Positions 22,237-33,425 of a DNA stretch of 64,000 nt are shown here, piece after piece. Position 1 is the stretch's first letter, and each line of letters begins with the position of its first letter. Origin of the DNA: Gnomoniopsis sp. IMI 355080 (Eukaryota > Ascomycota > Sordariomycetes > Diaporthales > Gnomoniaceae); contig JAPEVC010000118.1 in assembly GCA_027946555.1 (NCBI GenBank), forward strand, positions 1 to 64,000, in the 5' to 3' direction. Made by a program: the position numbers and the translations under genes. The notes under the pieces were generated by a model. It saw only the letters and a list, made by a program, of their open reading frames with translations. It made no database searches and was not told the DNA's origin.

Positions 22237-25209
22237 CCACAGGTACTGCACAGTATTGCGCAGATGAACAATATGATCTTGGAGATCTTATTATTCCAAG
22301 TACGAGCTACCTAGCAGGCCTAGGTATGGTACTGCATATACCAGGTACTGTACTATACCTAGGTATTGAACTTAGTGCGACACAGCAACCGCACAACTAT
22401 AGCTGGTGTCCTGGTCCATACACCTGCCCTGCCGCCTTATCTCCACCAGAGACAAAACACTGACATTTGGACACCATACATAGAATGTGGCTGTTTTCGA
22501 GTTACTCGCCAAGGACCCATTCTGCAGTTTTCTGACATCAACATTCTGACCGATCCACATTCTAGAACGTCGCTTCGCATTCCCTAGACAGGTTAGGGAG
22601 GTAGTATTGATCCATTTCCCGTCACGGCGAGTGCCGCTCCATACTGCGCTACTCCATTGTGTTGTAAGCGAATTCCTGGGCATCGTGGAACGCGCAAAGC
22701 AGACTTCAACCTCTTTTTTTTTTCTCTAGCCGCAGTAAGGACTACTATCAGAATTTCTGACCGCCAAGCCAGGCAGGAACAACTTTGATAGGGGCTTGCT
22801 TTTACCTACTGCTGTAGATGACGATTCTGCCTCTGCTTTGCAAATTCTACTTATGGATACTAATGCGTTTGTAGCAGTAAATTCAATGTCTCAACTCTTG
22901 CCCTGAGAGGCTCCGTCTTTTCGGCAGTCTTTGCCTGTGCTCCTTGGATATGAATCTGAAAGAATCAATGAAGTGAGTATATACCTAGTGCACGACGTCG
23001 TTGCATGGAGCAGCCAATTTGGTGTCAAGTCGCCACCTGCAGGTGCATGTCACTCCGACGCGATGCCGCGTTCGGGCAGCTAATAAGGCCCTCTGACATC
23101 TGTTCCGAATTTCCAGGCACACGTACATATGTGTACTACTATGACGCATCAGGAGCACAATTTAGCACGGCTCTTCTATGTCCACCGTTTCAAGGGGATC
23201 TTCCTATGCGACGACGGCATCGTCCAAGCATGCTTCGATTTTCCAGTCAGATCAGACTGGAAGTCTGATTAGTGAAGGTCTGAGGGCAGCAAGATCGGCC
23301 CACTCCCGAGATCTCGATAAAAGACACGTTGAGGGTCACAAACCACCCATAAGCGACTGCCGGCTACTTCCGATTCTAGAAAGGATGCGACAACATTCCA
23401 TCTGCTTCTCTGGCCCGGCAGACATCTCCGCCTCTTTGCTGTACAGTGCGGATCCTACTGCATGGAGAGAAGCAGACTGATACACTAGAGCACCCAGCTG
23501 TGTGCGCAGGTGGGGCGAGTTTGATATGGTTCCTGTTGTAGGACCAAACCCAAAAAAAAAAGACCCCATGAGCTGCATGCTGCCGCAAGAGCCGCCAGTT
23601 TGGGCACTTTAAAGGGATCAACGGAATAGACCCTATATGTATTTTTGTTACCAGTTGCTTTCCAAGATTTGCATCTCGTCTCGCATACTTTTGACCCCTC
23701 GGCGGTGACAGCCGCTCGGTGAAGAAGAAGCCAGAAATAAACACGGCAGAGGAACATGTCAACTCTGGTAGCTTGATTGATCAGACTGCTGCCTATTCTG
23801 ACCTTGTTGATTAAACAGTAAGAGTGACGTGGCTTGGAGCAATCTTCTTGTGGGCCCGCTGTCTCCGGAGAGGCCACGGACAAGTTGAGTACTTTTCCAA
23901 CATGTAGGCAAATCCATACCCAGGTGATATGTACGATACGTACAATTCTGCTGGTGAGATATCCATGGATCATTGTTTTGAGGTGCGTGCTGCATTGTAT
24001 CATGGGCGAGGCGGTCCAATTTGCTGATCAATCTGCAGTCAGAAAGGGGGAGGGGCCTCATATATTCCCAACCTTGGGAGTCTATCAAAATTTAGCTTCT
24101 TATCGTACCTCAGGCATCCATCAGCACTTCCCGCTATGGTTTCCAATTCTGGTTACAAAGGCTCAAGTTTGCAATCATTCAGCGCATCGCAACTCGGGTG
24201 TGTTGCACAGCATGTTTTGCCGCAAGGCTGACACTACAACACAAGCAAACACCAGAAATCATTCTTCATAAGCGACATGCGGGTGTTGAAAAGAGTCGAC
24301 TAGCCCTAAGTATCGTTTGCATTTGCTCACCTGATAACACATAAAAGTTTTGGACCAAAGCTGCCCGGTTCCCATCATCAGAACAAAAAACAGTGTCCGA
24401 CCGAAAAGAAGCCTTGGTCATCTTGGATATACATGAGCGCGTAAGCGTGCCGATTTGTTTGACGACCTTGAAAACTTGTCTTGATGTGATCACCAGCCAG
24501 TACACACATACGCACGAGATGGAGTGCACTGCCCTGCTAACCTAGGCTTGAATTCGCAGCCCCAATTAAGCATATAATACGAATTAGTAATCTGAAACTT
24601 AGGCATTGAACACCGCGAATTTTGACGAACCTAGGTAGGTAATCATTCATGACGACCGAGACCAGACTTTCTACCATAGTAAGACCTCCTTTGAGAAACC
24701 TGGAATGCAGGAATATTCTGCGTTGGCATTATATGCCAAGAGAAATTTTATGCCTTCTTCCGCAAGGCTGACTGGTAACCTTATTTCGATTATAAGAGAC
24801 CGGGGTTCGTCCGATTAAGCAGGTTTTGGGCGACATGTGACGTGGCTGACACATAAATAAGAAATGAAGACGACGACCCACCTGTAGTCGACCGCATCGT
24901 ATCAAGCTTTCCTTTCGGGCGATCTATCACCACACCGGGCTGGCTTCCTTCACGGGTGCCAAAATTAGCCTCTTGCCAGAATTTTGTGGACCCGGGGGAC
25001 GCTTCTCGGGTATCCCACTTGAATACGTTCGGTCAAATTACCTACCTAGCCAAGGGTGTTCTGATCGACCCGAGCCGAAATCAACCACCGGACCGCCCCG
25101 TGCGCGTCTACGTTCGCGGCTGACAGCAACCCTCCGTGTGTGCCGTGCGCAAGCCATTGTGCGAAATGAGAAGTTATTTAGCCGCGGCGCTGAGTTGACA
25201 CGAATCGCA

Positions 25210-26036
25210 ATGGCTACGGAAAAGCCGGTCGTGTTGTTGGTCCACGGTGCCTTTCAACAGCCGGCCCACTACGAAAATGTGCTAAGCCCCTTGAGAGATA
25301 TAGGGTTCACTGTTGTTGCTCCCAAATTACCTACGACCGGCAGAGACCCTGGTCTGGACTACACAGATGACATCGAAGTGATTAATCAAGTGCTGGAACC
25401 ACTACTAGACGCAGGAAGAGAAGTTATTATCTTGGCACACAGCTTCGGAACCCTTCCAGCCAGTCACTGCGTCGAGGGCGAGTCAGTGGCAGAAAGACAA
25501 GAATGCGGCTTCGCAGGTGGAATCATACATTATATCAATGTTTGTGGTTTTTCGTATCCAGAGAGAGGAAGAAACATCATGGGAAAGCACGAGAGCTTTC
25601 CATTACAGGACTATTATAATGTGGAGGTCAGTGTTCCATCCATATAATAAAGAGGACTTATTGTGTCGCGTCCGTTCCCTTCTAATTAAGATTATAGGAC
25701 GGCTTAATACACTTGCTTGAAGAAGCCAAGCCTGTATTCTACAGCGATCTCACTTCCGATCAAGTCGAAGAGATGTGGCCGACAATTGTCAAAACACACA
25801 GCGAACGCAACTTCAACAGTTTCCCCAAATTTGTTGACAAGGACATTGTCATTCCAAAGACGTATGTATTCTGCGAGAATGATCTTGCATTGGCTGTCGA
25901 ATACCAAGCCTACTTCGTGGGAAATGGGTGCTACGAAGATGTCGTCCGATTGCCATGTGGCCATTTTCCCTTCTCGGTAATGCCAGAAAAGATCGTTCAG
26001 ATCGTATGCGAGATCTCTGAACGTAGCAGGTCCTGA
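25210..26036 (+). CDS. Small alpha/beta hydrolase (esterase-like)
   Basis: Exon 1 is 25210-25626 and exon 2 is 25698-26036, with a 71-nt phase-0 intron (GTCAGT to TTATAG). The product is 251 aa. Motifs in order: oxyanion strand VVLLVHGAFQQPAHYENVL, nucleophile elbow VIILAHSFGTLPA (Ser in H-S-F-G), acid in TYVFCENDLALAVEYQ and histidine in RLPCGHFPF. The full triad is therefore present. Size and motif spacing match the AB_hydrolase_6 (salicylate-esterase or EstC-like) group common near fungal secondary-metabolism genes. The substrate is unknown. No signal peptide, so probably cytosolic. The open frame continues upstream of this ATG without family similarity, so the internal ATG is preferred. 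Confidence 0.85.
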
Positions 26037-26950
26037 GTCTCTCCCATAGCGGAATATCAATCCGAAATCAACCCAGCTTCTTAAGCAGGTCATCGCTGCG
26101 ACACGAGGACCCCACTGAGACCAGGTCGACAGAAGCCATTCATCCACATACGGACTTCACTGGCACTCACCGCATTGGGTTCTCGCACATCCCACGACCT
26201 AAAGTTGCTTTGCGCGAGCTGCGATGATGAAACGCCCAGGTGGGATTCCCGCGTTGGCGGAAGTCGGGGTTCCAGTTGTCAAATCGACCAGAGCCACATC
26301 AACGCACCACGAGACGAGAGAGAAAGGCGGCTTTGGCTCCTGTCAGACAGTAGATTGGTGTTCCTGTGTCCACGGGTTTAGAACTAGCCTAAAGCAGGCA
26401 CAGACTATAAATTGGACCTAACGCAATCATTTCAGGTGATATTCATTAGAGATGGGTCTTTCGCGGGCTACTTGCACTAAACTTTATTCACATTTTTTGA
26501 GAAAAGCGGGGTTTAGTGTAGTCTTCCTAATCCATCGATTATACGCGAAGACGATGCTTCAATTTTCAGGCTGCTAATTTGTCCGATGCCGATCTCGGTA
26601 CGCGACTGGTACCTAGGTAAGATGATCTTCCATGGATCCTCCTAGCGCTACTGGTTCTGTCTGGCGTTGGCGGTGTCAACTGGGGTTTTAAGTAGGTATG
26701 CTTTGAAATAAAACGTATTATAGAAGTACCTAGGTAACGCTACTCCTCGGACTAGCATGTGAACTGTTTCTTGTGCCGGATAGTCTGCGACTTACGTCTT
26801 CATGTATGGAATGTAACCAAGTCCACAATCAACGGCTTAATTTCAACTATGCACATATATTTGCTTAGCCTCTTGGTAGTCCTTGGAGTAGTCTAGGTAT
26901 GTAGTGCCCTAGGCTCCTCATGATAGTGATGGCTGCGGAGAGAGAAGGCT
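26037..26950. other. Intergenic, 0.9 kb
   Basis: Short frames without features; CCTAGGT palindromes occur near 26610 and 26728. I see nothing else. Confidence 0.5.
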
Positions 26951-27516
26951 CAAGACCCAACTCCTGCTGAGGCGACCCTGGCCGAAGCTCCTGTTCCTCC
27001 TGCTGCATCGGCAGCTCACGGCATTTGTGTCCTCAGCATCTGTCTTCCCAACCCTGGCTCATTGCTCCCAGTATCTACTCCGCTCCAGCCGACTCCCCAG
27101 GCCAGCCTCAAAATCCAAAGCCCTTCACCGGATCAGGGACTCTTAAAGTCGTAGAGACGGTGGTCTCTGTACAAGCCGGCCCTTCGACTACAGTGACCCT
27201 TCCCGTCACAGTCAGGCGAACGGCAAGTCAAAGATCAGATTCCTGGTCTGACTATGACAACAGAGCAGCCCACGTACATGACAAGCGACGGAGTTTTCTA
27301 ATACCAAATGGAGAACTACTACCGGAGAAAGCATAAGCAGGACTGGAAAGAGCACAAGCAGCACGACGGTGTTCAATGGCACTTCGCGTTCTACTGCGTC
27401 TAGCTCGGTAATGATGGCGAGACCTGAAGTAAATGTAAACGACGCAATGATGCCAACGAGAAATGTAATGATAGGTGCGCTTTTGGGAGGCGCGGTGGCT
27501 TTTATCAATCTGTAAT
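26951..27516 (+). pseudogene. Decayed Ser/Thr-rich, possibly GPI-anchored protein
   Basis: Coding-like segments are spread over three plus-strand frames: a Pro/Ala/Cys-containing piece near 26975-27060, a Thr/Val-rich piece near 27150-27230, and a Ser/Thr-rich piece at about 27310-27400. The last runs into NVMIGALLGGAVAFINL and a stop at about 27514, which resembles a GPI-anchor or membrane C-terminus. Stops and frame changes lie between the pieces and no set of good splice sites joins all of them. It could be an old gene remnant or an unrecognised multi-intron gene. Confidence 0.28.
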
Positions 27517-27624
27517 TGTATTGTTCAATTGATACAAGCTACTAATAAGTGAATTCAAGGTTTCTCTGTTCAAAACCCCCAAGGTGGTCGCCTTAATTAT
27601 CTTTCAATAGCGCCTGACTTGCCT

Positions 27625-28902
27625 TCAACTCAGCAACATGTCATACTTCCACTGCTCCTGTGGCACGTCTTTGTACTTGATACTGGTCGGGTGCTTCCAT
27701 CTAGCCGGCAGTACCCTCCTAATATACAAGTCACCCACATTTATTACTTCATACTTTGCTTCTTCGCCAGCAGGTATACATGAGTCCAACACTCCCAACT
27801 CAACGTCCGGGTCCATCGTCAAAAAGAACGGCAGTGAGTATCGTTCATGGCCTGTGCGATTCCGAACTCGGTGTACGGTTGCTGGAAAACTTCCGTTGGA
27901 TTGCCGTTCGAGGTATTGGCCCACGTTGCAGACGAAAGTGCCGGGTTGGGGAGGTGCGTCGACCCATAGTCCGTCTTGGTTCAAGACCTCGAGCGCAGGA
28001 ACGGAGTCTTGTAGAACGAGAGTGAGCCCTAAGTGTATTAGTAAATTAAGTTGTTTAAAGCAAAAGGGCCCTCAACTTACATGAAAAGTCAGCGTGGGCA
28101 CCCAGACCGATACTGGGTGATTTCTCGTCAGCTGGTGTCGGAGGGTAGTGCAGTGCTCTCATGCCCGTGATCGGGAACTTGAAATACTTGTCGAAGGCTG
28201 TCTCTTCCAAGTCGAAGGCAAGGGCAAAGGTTTTGACCAGCTTCATTGCCAGAGGGAAGATGCTGTTGTAGTATTTGTACAGCCCATCTCGCCACCATGG
28301 CGCTCTTTCTGGCCAAATGTTCTGGGGCTTTGTGATATGAGATGGTGGTTTGTGTCCGGTCTTCCCCATGTAGTCTTGTTCAGGCTCGATTACGCAATCA
28401 CCGATAGTAAAAGCCTCCTTGATGTCTGAAATCGTCAATGGCATCAGCTAGTGTACTTTGAATCCGCGCAGATACCTATAGACTCACCTCCTTTTGTTGT
28501 GGGATCTAGTCTTGTCTCCAGCATAGGCTCATAGCCCCGGATAGCTGGGTTCTTTTGCACATGCGCGTCCATCTTCGTCTCATGGTCCATCGCAAAGAAT
28601 CTTTTTAGGAGATCAAAGGTCTCTGAAATAATTTCCTCGGGAATACCATGATTTTTGATATAGAAGAACCCGCAGTCATGACAAGCCCGATAAATGCTTC
28701 TAGCTATTGCCTTCCTAGCTTCAAGAGAAGGACTGTCAATCTCAGCAAGATCGATGGTTGGTATGGAGCTGAAAGAGGTGCCAGGTGTCTCTGCCACCTT
28801 CCGGTAGGTCGCTTCCGATCCTGAGTGGAAGTAAACATATTGACCTGAGTCCTGGGCCTTGGTCAGCCCTGTTCTACATGAGTTCAATGCGGACTTGGGC
28901 AT
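27625..28902 (-). CDS. 2-oxoglutarate/Fe(II)-dependent oxygenase (IPNS-like)
   Basis: Three exons: 28488-28902, 28081-28425 and 27625-28028, giving 387 aa. Both introns are short (62 and 52 nt) with GTGAGT and GTAAGT donors. The N-terminal DIOX_N region has SSIPTIDLAEID and CGFFYIKNHGIPEE. The double-stranded beta-helix core carries the iron ligands His and Asp in GLGAHADFSWLTLVLQD, the distal His in ATVHRV, and the 2OG-binding RxS in HERYSLPFF. The second splice lies inside the H-x-D motif region and restores it. Family members include isopenicillin-N synthase-like, gibberellin and flavone oxygenases; the substrate here is not predictable. It is divergent from the permease gene, with a second family member beyond it. 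Confidence 0.9.
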
Positions 28903-29474
28903 CTAACCTTGGCCTCTGTCCCCAAAACTGGGGTTTGTGCTGAGGGGAGAACATCTGCCATCTTTGTCACTCGTTCCAGGAGTCTACTGGCAGCTTGCGT
29001 GTCGCTAGGTGCTTTGGCCCGAGATAGTCTCCGATCTGGATCAATATGTCAGGTTATCTCTTGTGCGCAAAGAACAGAACTGTGAAGCAGGTTTTCAGAT
29101 CACACAATGAGCTAAGGCCGTCGATGCGAATTTCAGTCCTTGACTGTATAGGTTTTACCGAGTCAATCGTCTGGGCATCTTAGTGGACTGCCTGGGCGAT
29201 CTTGCCCCGGCAAATGACCCCGGTGCCGGTCCTGTACCCCGTATCGCCGGCGATATCAACCACATATGCATGCTACTACCCGACAGGTCGCAGCCTGGCT
29301 GTCATATCTGTTTTCGCGAAGCGAACGTGGAACGACCATACAGAAGTGGAGGTTCGTTATCGATGAAAGCGTTCAGGAGTCAGAAAGTACGCGCGACGCA
29401 GACCGCCCTAGAGCGTTGGCGATAAGAAATCCTAGTACGGGCTTTATTGAGATATACGGGGGGAAGAAAATGGG
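28903..29474. other. Divergent promoter region, 0.57 kb
   Basis: Shared upstream region of the first 2OG oxygenase (minus) and the permease (plus). No gene is seen. It may carry common control elements, but I could not identify a specific one. Confidence 0.45.
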
Positions 29475-31143
29475 ATGAATATCAGAACATTCCAAAAACT
29501 CTATCTTTGGAGTTCACAAAGAGGGCCCAAGACGGAACCATCTGCCCATTTAGAAATGGCTCGGCTCTCGTGCTACGTGAAGCGCCTCTTCGCCTCTTCC
29601 TACGGCACAGACAGACCCGAGTTTTTTATCTGGCATCCCAAGGGCCTGCCAGTAAGCGAAAAGAGGTTACTGTTCAAGATTGATCTTTGCATCCTGACAT
29701 ATGCCTGCCTGGCATATTTCACGAAATGGCTCGACCAAGCAAATCTCAGCAACGCCTACGTAAGCGGAATGAAGGAAGACCTCGAGATGTACGGGACTGA
29801 GTACAACTTGGCTTCGACATGTTTCTCTGTGGGGCAGATATTGGGACCGATCCCAGCCAATGTTCTCCTTACGTGGATTCCCCCAAGATTGCTGTTGCCA
29901 GGGCTGGAACTGCTTTGGGCCGGGCTGACGATCGGGACATATGCCGTCAAAGACGTGAACCAGGTACGATCTACCGTCTAGATATAAGAGATCCGTGCTT
30001 AAATTTAGTTCAGCTGTATCCAATTCGTTTTTTCGTCGGTTTCCTTGAAGCATCGACCTTCGTGGGAATCCAGTACGTTCTCGGCTCTTGGTACAAGAAG
30101 ACAGAGCTAGGCAAGCGGACTGCTATTTTCGCCTGCGCAGCCTACGTAGGCTCTATGATCTCGGGCTACCTGCAAAGTGCAGTTCTTGCAGGTTTAGACG
30201 GGAAGAACGGACTTGCCGCTTGGCGGTGGGTTTTCATCATCGACGGTATCATCACAATCGCTGTTGCTATCTTCGGCTTCATAGTATTCCCTGATACCCC
30301 AAAGGATACCAAAGCTTTCTACTTGACTGAGGAGGACAAACAACGTTGTGTGGAGCGGATGGTAGAAGATGGACGAGAGGAGACGAGCAAATTCACATGG
30401 GGCCTGTTCTTCAGGGCCATCAACTCATGGCAGCTTTATGTCCTAACTATCCTCTGGATGTAGGCCTCATTCCCCCTTTACTCTCAGCCTATAACATACT
30501 CACATAAGTTAGGTTCTGGAACACAACCGTCGGAAAAGTCTCCAACACTGTTATGCAACTCTGGCTGAAATACGACCCTGACCACAGCTGGTCTATATAC
30601 CAGGTCAACAACATCCCAACTGCCATCAACGGCTGGAACATCATTATGGTTCTCCTCCTCAATATCCACATTGACGCCACAGGCCACCGCATGCGCGCTT
30701 TAGTCCTCAACTTAAGCATCATGGTCTTTGGGACTATCTGCCTCGTCGTGTGGGACGTGCCGCTCGGCCTTAAAATTGTCTCATACCTTTTTGCGGGCCT
30801 CGACGGCCCACTGTCGCCAATCTACTATGCTTGGGCGAATATCCTCACGTCAGGCGACACGCAGGTACGCGCACTGGTGCTGGCGATTATGAACTCGTTT
30901 GGAGCGGCTACGACGACGTTGATTCAGCAATTTCTATATCCTACAACGGACGCACCGGCGTTCGGAAAGGGATTTCGCGCTAGCCTGGGGTTTGTGTGTG
31001 GAATGTGCGTTTGGGTGGTTGTCGTGCGGGTATTTGAGCTGCGTGAGCAAGAGAATAAGGGAATGTTGACAGAAGGACTGGGTGAGGAGAGCTCAGCAGA
31101 GGTGGTGGTTCCATACGAAGTGCAGACGGATCGGAAGACGTGA
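29475..31143 (+). CDS. MFS permease, anion:cation symporter (Dal5/Liz1-like) family
   Basis: Three exons: 29475-29963, 30014-30459 and 30513-31143, giving 521 aa. If translation begins at the second ATG (29556), which fits the family start better, it is 494 aa. The sequence shows about 12 membrane segments: CILTYACLAYFTKWLDQANLSNAYVSGM in the first (split here from its charged flank), RFFVGFLEASTF then YVLGSWYKK in the loop 2-3 and TM4-5 region, and a long central loop with DTPKDTKAFYLTEED. These are signature positions of the fungal ACS permeases that take up allantoate, pantothenate, nicotinate and other organic anions. It probably sits in the plasma membrane. It lies between two 2OG oxygenases, so it may import their substrate or export a product. 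Confidence 0.9.
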
Positions 31144-31385
31144 GATTTTTGAGAGAAGATGCTAAGAGGCATCCAAGCCACTTACGCGTTTACCAAACGT
31201 ACAAGAACTCAGAGCACCTGGCTACATGAAAATTCGAAGCCTCGGTACCTAGGTATGTATTCTCAGTGATCTACATTTCTCATCATCAGGTCTCGGATGC
31301 ATGCACTGTGTGACCTAAGCTGCGGCCCTCAGGAGGTAGTACCTAGTAATTAATAACTACTGTGTATTATTCAATTCCTACAATA

Positions 31386-32594
31386 TCATCTAATCTCTGT
31401 GGTTATATGCTCCTGTGTCCCATTCTCCCCCACTGCCTTAGTGTCATGCATAGCCTCGACCCTCCTCCTCACCCATTCTAGACACCCAATCTCCTCGTAT
31501 AAACGCACCCCGTCCTCGCCTACGCAGCTATCTACTACTCCACAGCTCTCATTCAAATTGAATCCAAAGAAAAATGGCATACTCACTCTTTCCTTTCCGC
31601 TGCGATTTAACGCGCGGTGCACCGTGCTTTGATACTTCCCGTTCGTCACCCGCTCCAAATAATCCGCGATATTCACCACGACTGCGCCCTCAATCGGCCG
31701 CGCTCGGACCCACTGCCCTGCGCGGTTGAGCACCTCCAGCCCGCCCACGCTGTCCTGCCACAGGATGGTAAATAGCTGAAAGTCCGTGTGCGAGCCGATC
31801 GACACCTGTTGTTCATCCTTGTCTGCTGCTGCTTGCGGGGCGGCGGGCGGCGTCAGTGGCGGATAGTAATTGAGGGCTAGTGATGCGTCCGGATAGCTGA
31901 ACTTGGCATCGAAGAAAGCCTCGTCCAAGCCCAAGCTCAGCGCAAACGCCCGCACCAGCGCCCGCGCGAGCGCCAGACTGGCCCGCCAATACGCCAGCAC
32001 CGCGGGCGCAAAGCTCGGCACACTGCCCGTCTTGCTCCAAGGGAAGCGCGCACCACCAGCACCCTCCTCCTCCGCGTCCGGCTCCACCCGTAAGAATTGC
32101 CTGATTTCCGCAGGAATGCTGTCGAAATCGCCCACATCTGGATCTAGTCGCGGGTCGTACGTCCAGCTGAAAGTCTCGCGCACGTCCACGCCCTCGAACG
32201 GGTTGATGCGCTGCGTCCGCGGCGGCTTGTACCCGTTGAAGTAGACGCTCTGAGTTGCGCTCGCTTGCATTTTCACTTCAAGATCCTGCCGGAAGAACTC
32301 TAAGCATGCAGTGTAGGCGTCGTCGGTCACGGCGGCGGGAATGCCATGATTAGCGAGGTAGAAGAAGCCAGTGTTGGTGGCCGCGGCGTGTATTTGTTGA
32401 GCGACTGCTAAGCGATCGGCGTAAGAGGACGAGAAGATACCCCCTGCGTCAATTAATGGTATCTCGTCGGGCGTGGCATCGCGCGGAGGTGTGCATTGGA
32501 CGAGGCGCGTGATGGGGCCATTGCCGGAGGCGAAGCGGAGAGGAACGGTGGGCTGAGAGGAAGGTGGCGAACAGGAGGATGGAGGTGTTATCAT
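31386..32594 (-). CDS. 2-oxoglutarate/Fe(II)-dependent oxygenase, intronless
   Basis: Uninterrupted 402-aa frame. It has the N-terminal DIOX_N block (IPLIDAGGIF, NTGFFYLANHGIPAAV). The catalytic core has GSHTDFQLFTILWQD (His, Asp), the distal His in YQSTVHRALNRSG and the 2OG-contacting Arg-Val-Ser in KERVSMPFFFGF. All iron and co-substrate ligands are therefore in place. The chain is Ala/Arg-rich and unusually GC-rich in the middle compared with the three-exon family member 3 kb away, and it lacks introns, so the two are not a recent tandem duplicate. The first in-frame ATG is used. It converges with the permease gene, ending 240 bp away. Confidence 0.9.
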   Translation of the reverse strand: MITPPSSCSPPSSQPTVPLRFASGNGPITRLVQCTPPRDATPDEIPLIDAGGIFSSSYADRLAVAQQIHAAATNTGFFYLANHGIPAAVTDDAYTACLEFFRQDLEVKMQASATQSVYFNGYKPPRTQRINPFEGVDVRETFSWTYDPRLDPDVGDFDSIPAEIRQFLRVEPDAEEEGAGGARFPWSKTGSVPSFAPAVLAYWRASLALARALVRAFALSLGLDEAFFDAKFSYPDASLALNYYPPLTPPAAPQAAADKDEQQVSIGSHTDFQLFTILWQDSVGGLEVLNRAGQWVRARPIEGAVVVNIADYLERVTNGKYQSTVHRALNRSGKERVSMPFFFGFNLNESCGVVDSCVGEDGVRLYEEIGCLEWVRRRVEAMHDTKAVGENGTQEHITTEIR

Positions 32595-33049
32595 CTTTGC
32601 GGCGTTCTTTTTAAACCCTGTATTTTCCTCGTCTTGGGAAAAAGTAGTGGCTATATTCTTAAACTGGGGGGTTAATGAAAGTGGCCCAATGAAATGGTTA
32701 TCTCGGTGCGCTTTGTGTTGGTAGTGTGCTCAGTGAGCCGAACTTTATAGCTCTTCGCGAGCGTCTGAGCAATCGGTCAGCTATGGTCAACCAATTCGTC
32801 GTGTCAACGGAAGCAATGACGAGACACATGGAATGAAAGGCCGGGGGTGTTTATAATTTCAGCGCTTTAAGCGGTCGCAAAGCGGTAATATAGTATAATT
32901 CACGATACCGGACCGAGACTACCGTGGGCGACGATAGCGAGGCCTGCGGCGCAGCCGGTCGGCTCCGGGTAAAGATCTGGAGATCTGGGGGTAAAAGCGA
33001 TCCACTCTTTCGGTGAGTTGCGCAGGCCCAGAAAGTCACTGGATGCGAG
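32595..33049. other. Promoter region of the intronless oxygenase
   Basis: Upstream region of the intronless oxygenase gene. No coding frame of note and no specific regulatory site identified. Confidence 0.4.
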
Positions 33050-33211
33050 CTACCCTGCCAGTGTCATCAAGGAGCACTCGCCTGGAAGTACGCAGGATTT
33101 TGAGTCATCGATGTTTGTCTTACACGGAGAGTGAAACATTGAAATACCATCCCCCGTTGTGATCCAGAGAACTGAACATATCAGAAAGAACTGAAAGTAT
33201 CTAAATGCCAT
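33050..33211 (-). CDS. Possible small secreted peptide
   Basis: A 53-codon frame starts with a hydrophobic leader (MAFRYFQFFLICSVLWITTG) that looks like a signal peptide. A short chain follows with three cysteines. An odd Cys number, no intron with good sites and a position only 215 bp from the end of the tRNA synthetase gene make it doubtful. It may instead be chance sequence in a 3' flank. Confidence 0.25.
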   Translation of the reverse strand: MAFRYFQFFLICSVLWITTGDGISMFHSPCKTNIDDSKSCVLPGECSLMTLAG

Positions 33212-33425
33212 GCCTTTTTGCTGCCTCGTATCTATTCGTGATTCCACATCTAACCGTTCTGCCATTTTCTGTGACTGGAAGCGTTGTGTCCAGCAACGCT
33301 ACCCCGTATCTCATTTTTCAGCCTCCACAATGCTTGATGGCGAATATGAGACTGTCAGAGAGGCTTTTTGGCACGCCCAGATACCCTGACATGGCGTTCC
33401 TCAAGCCACGCTCACAGAAAAGAGC

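Larger units (their letters stand above)
21210..25209. other. Gene-poor region, 4 kb
   Basis: Many overlapping short frames on both strands (the longest about 186 codons) show no domain. Several are low-complexity shadows of GC-rich sequence at 21.3-22.3 kb. It contains a short minisatellite at 22197-22236 and several CCTAGGT palindromes. The right end is the promoter of the small alpha/beta hydrolase. Confidence 0.5.

Noticed and set aside
29475..29555. Permease start at the first ATG (29475) as certain
   Set aside because: The 27 extra residues do not look like the family N-terminus; ATG at 29556 is equally or more likely, so the start is left open.
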